A DNA stretch of 43,793 bases, taken from positions 1-43,793 of the forward strand of contig NZ_JAAIVF010000010.1 of NCBI RefSeq assembly GCF_029589495.1. The letters are read 5' to 3'. Under the pieces are notes generated by a model. The model did no database searches and was not told the DNA's origin. It saw only the letters and a program-made list of their open reading frames with translations. The stretch is from Speluncibacter jeojiensis. Its GTDB lineage: Bacteria > Actinomycetota > Actinomycetes > Mycobacteriales > Mycobacteriaceae. The position numbers were made by a program, and so were the translations under genes. Below are positions 43,737 to 43,793 of the stretch, one piece after another (within the stretch, counting starts at the first letter, position 1; each line of letters opens with the position of its first letter).

Positions 43737-43793
43737 GTTCGGCGGTGTCCTACTCTCCCACACCCTGTCGAGTGCAGTACCATCGGCGCTGGA
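43737..43793 (-). rRNA. rrf: 5S ribosomal RNA, 3' part only
   Basis: Read on the minus strand, the last 57 bases give the actinobacterial 5S 3' half: CCAGCGCCGATGGTACTGC, then the GGTGTGGGAGAGTAGG loop E/helix region and the closing ACACCGCCGAAC. The rest of 5S, and presumably 23S and 16S, lie beyond the right edge. Partial because the window ends within the gene. Confidence 0.9.

Overview
The window looks like chromosomal DNA of a high-G+C mycolic-acid actinobacterium (order Mycobacteriales; Rhodococcus, Nocardia, Gordonia or a relative). Support comes from GatCAB, a NucS/EndoMS mismatch endonuclease, the methylglucose-lipopolysaccharide (MGLP) type glucan genes, a DUF222/HNH protein, frequent GTG starts, and a gene order that, from memory, follows two M. 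tuberculosis blocks (about Rv3009c-Rv3041c and Rv1326c-Rv1321). I see no transposase, integrase, tRNA, CRISPR array or phage gene.

Layout. 1-2179: 3' part of a DUF222/HNH gene convergent with a CPA2-type antiporter, separated by a strong hairpin. 2245-4836: gatB and pfkA. 4926-9246: a two-component system diverging from a secreted phospholipase A2-like protein that is translationally coupled to a membrane alpha/beta-hydrolase; this block sits between pfkA and gatA. 9186-12367: gatCA, an ACT-domain protein and a GNAT enzyme. 12375-20296: ligA, an FMN reductase, a MetE-C-like protein, mnmA, iscS and an OlsB/OlsA-like acyltransferase pair, all on the minus strand. 20425-22213: etfBA. 22485-26970: MGLP-type cluster (methyltransferase, GH57 enzyme, glycosyltransferase, convergent acyltransferase); the methyltransferase carries an in-frame amber codon. 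27064-33095: PQQ-type lipoprotein, two methyltransferases, enoyl-CoA hydratase, NUDIX hydrolase, ABC ATPase. 33215-43370: glgB, metallopeptidase lipoprotein, thioredoxin-TPR protein, thiamine-binding protein, DUF3817 protein, thiolase, methylmalonyl-CoA epimerase, small membrane protein, DivIVA-like coiled coil, zinc-ribbon protein, nucS. 43737-43793: 3' end of a 5S rRNA on the minus strand, so an rRNA operon lies just beyond the right edge, ending in a perfect 16-bp hairpin.

How the genes work together. Several pairs are coupled by GTGA/ATGA overlaps and make functional sense: gatC-gatA, iscS-mnmA (sulfur donor and tRNA thiolase), OlsB-like with PlsC-like (two acylation steps of an amino-lipid), and methyltransferase-GH57-glycosyltransferase. 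Many first genes of transcription units have a TANNNT -10 box only 6-8 nt before the start codon and no Shine-Dalgarno sequence, pointing to widespread leaderless transcription; I used this to choose several starts.

Most of the region is conserved housekeeping sequence. The points most worth a second look are the amber codon in the MGLP methyltransferase, the coupled lipid-hydrolase pair with its adjacent two-component system inserted between pfkA and gatA, the SWPH repeat at the N terminus of the histidine kinase, the leaderless promoter pattern, and an uncharacterised zinc-ribbon protein next to nucS. I found no clear evidence for a wholly new multi-gene system.
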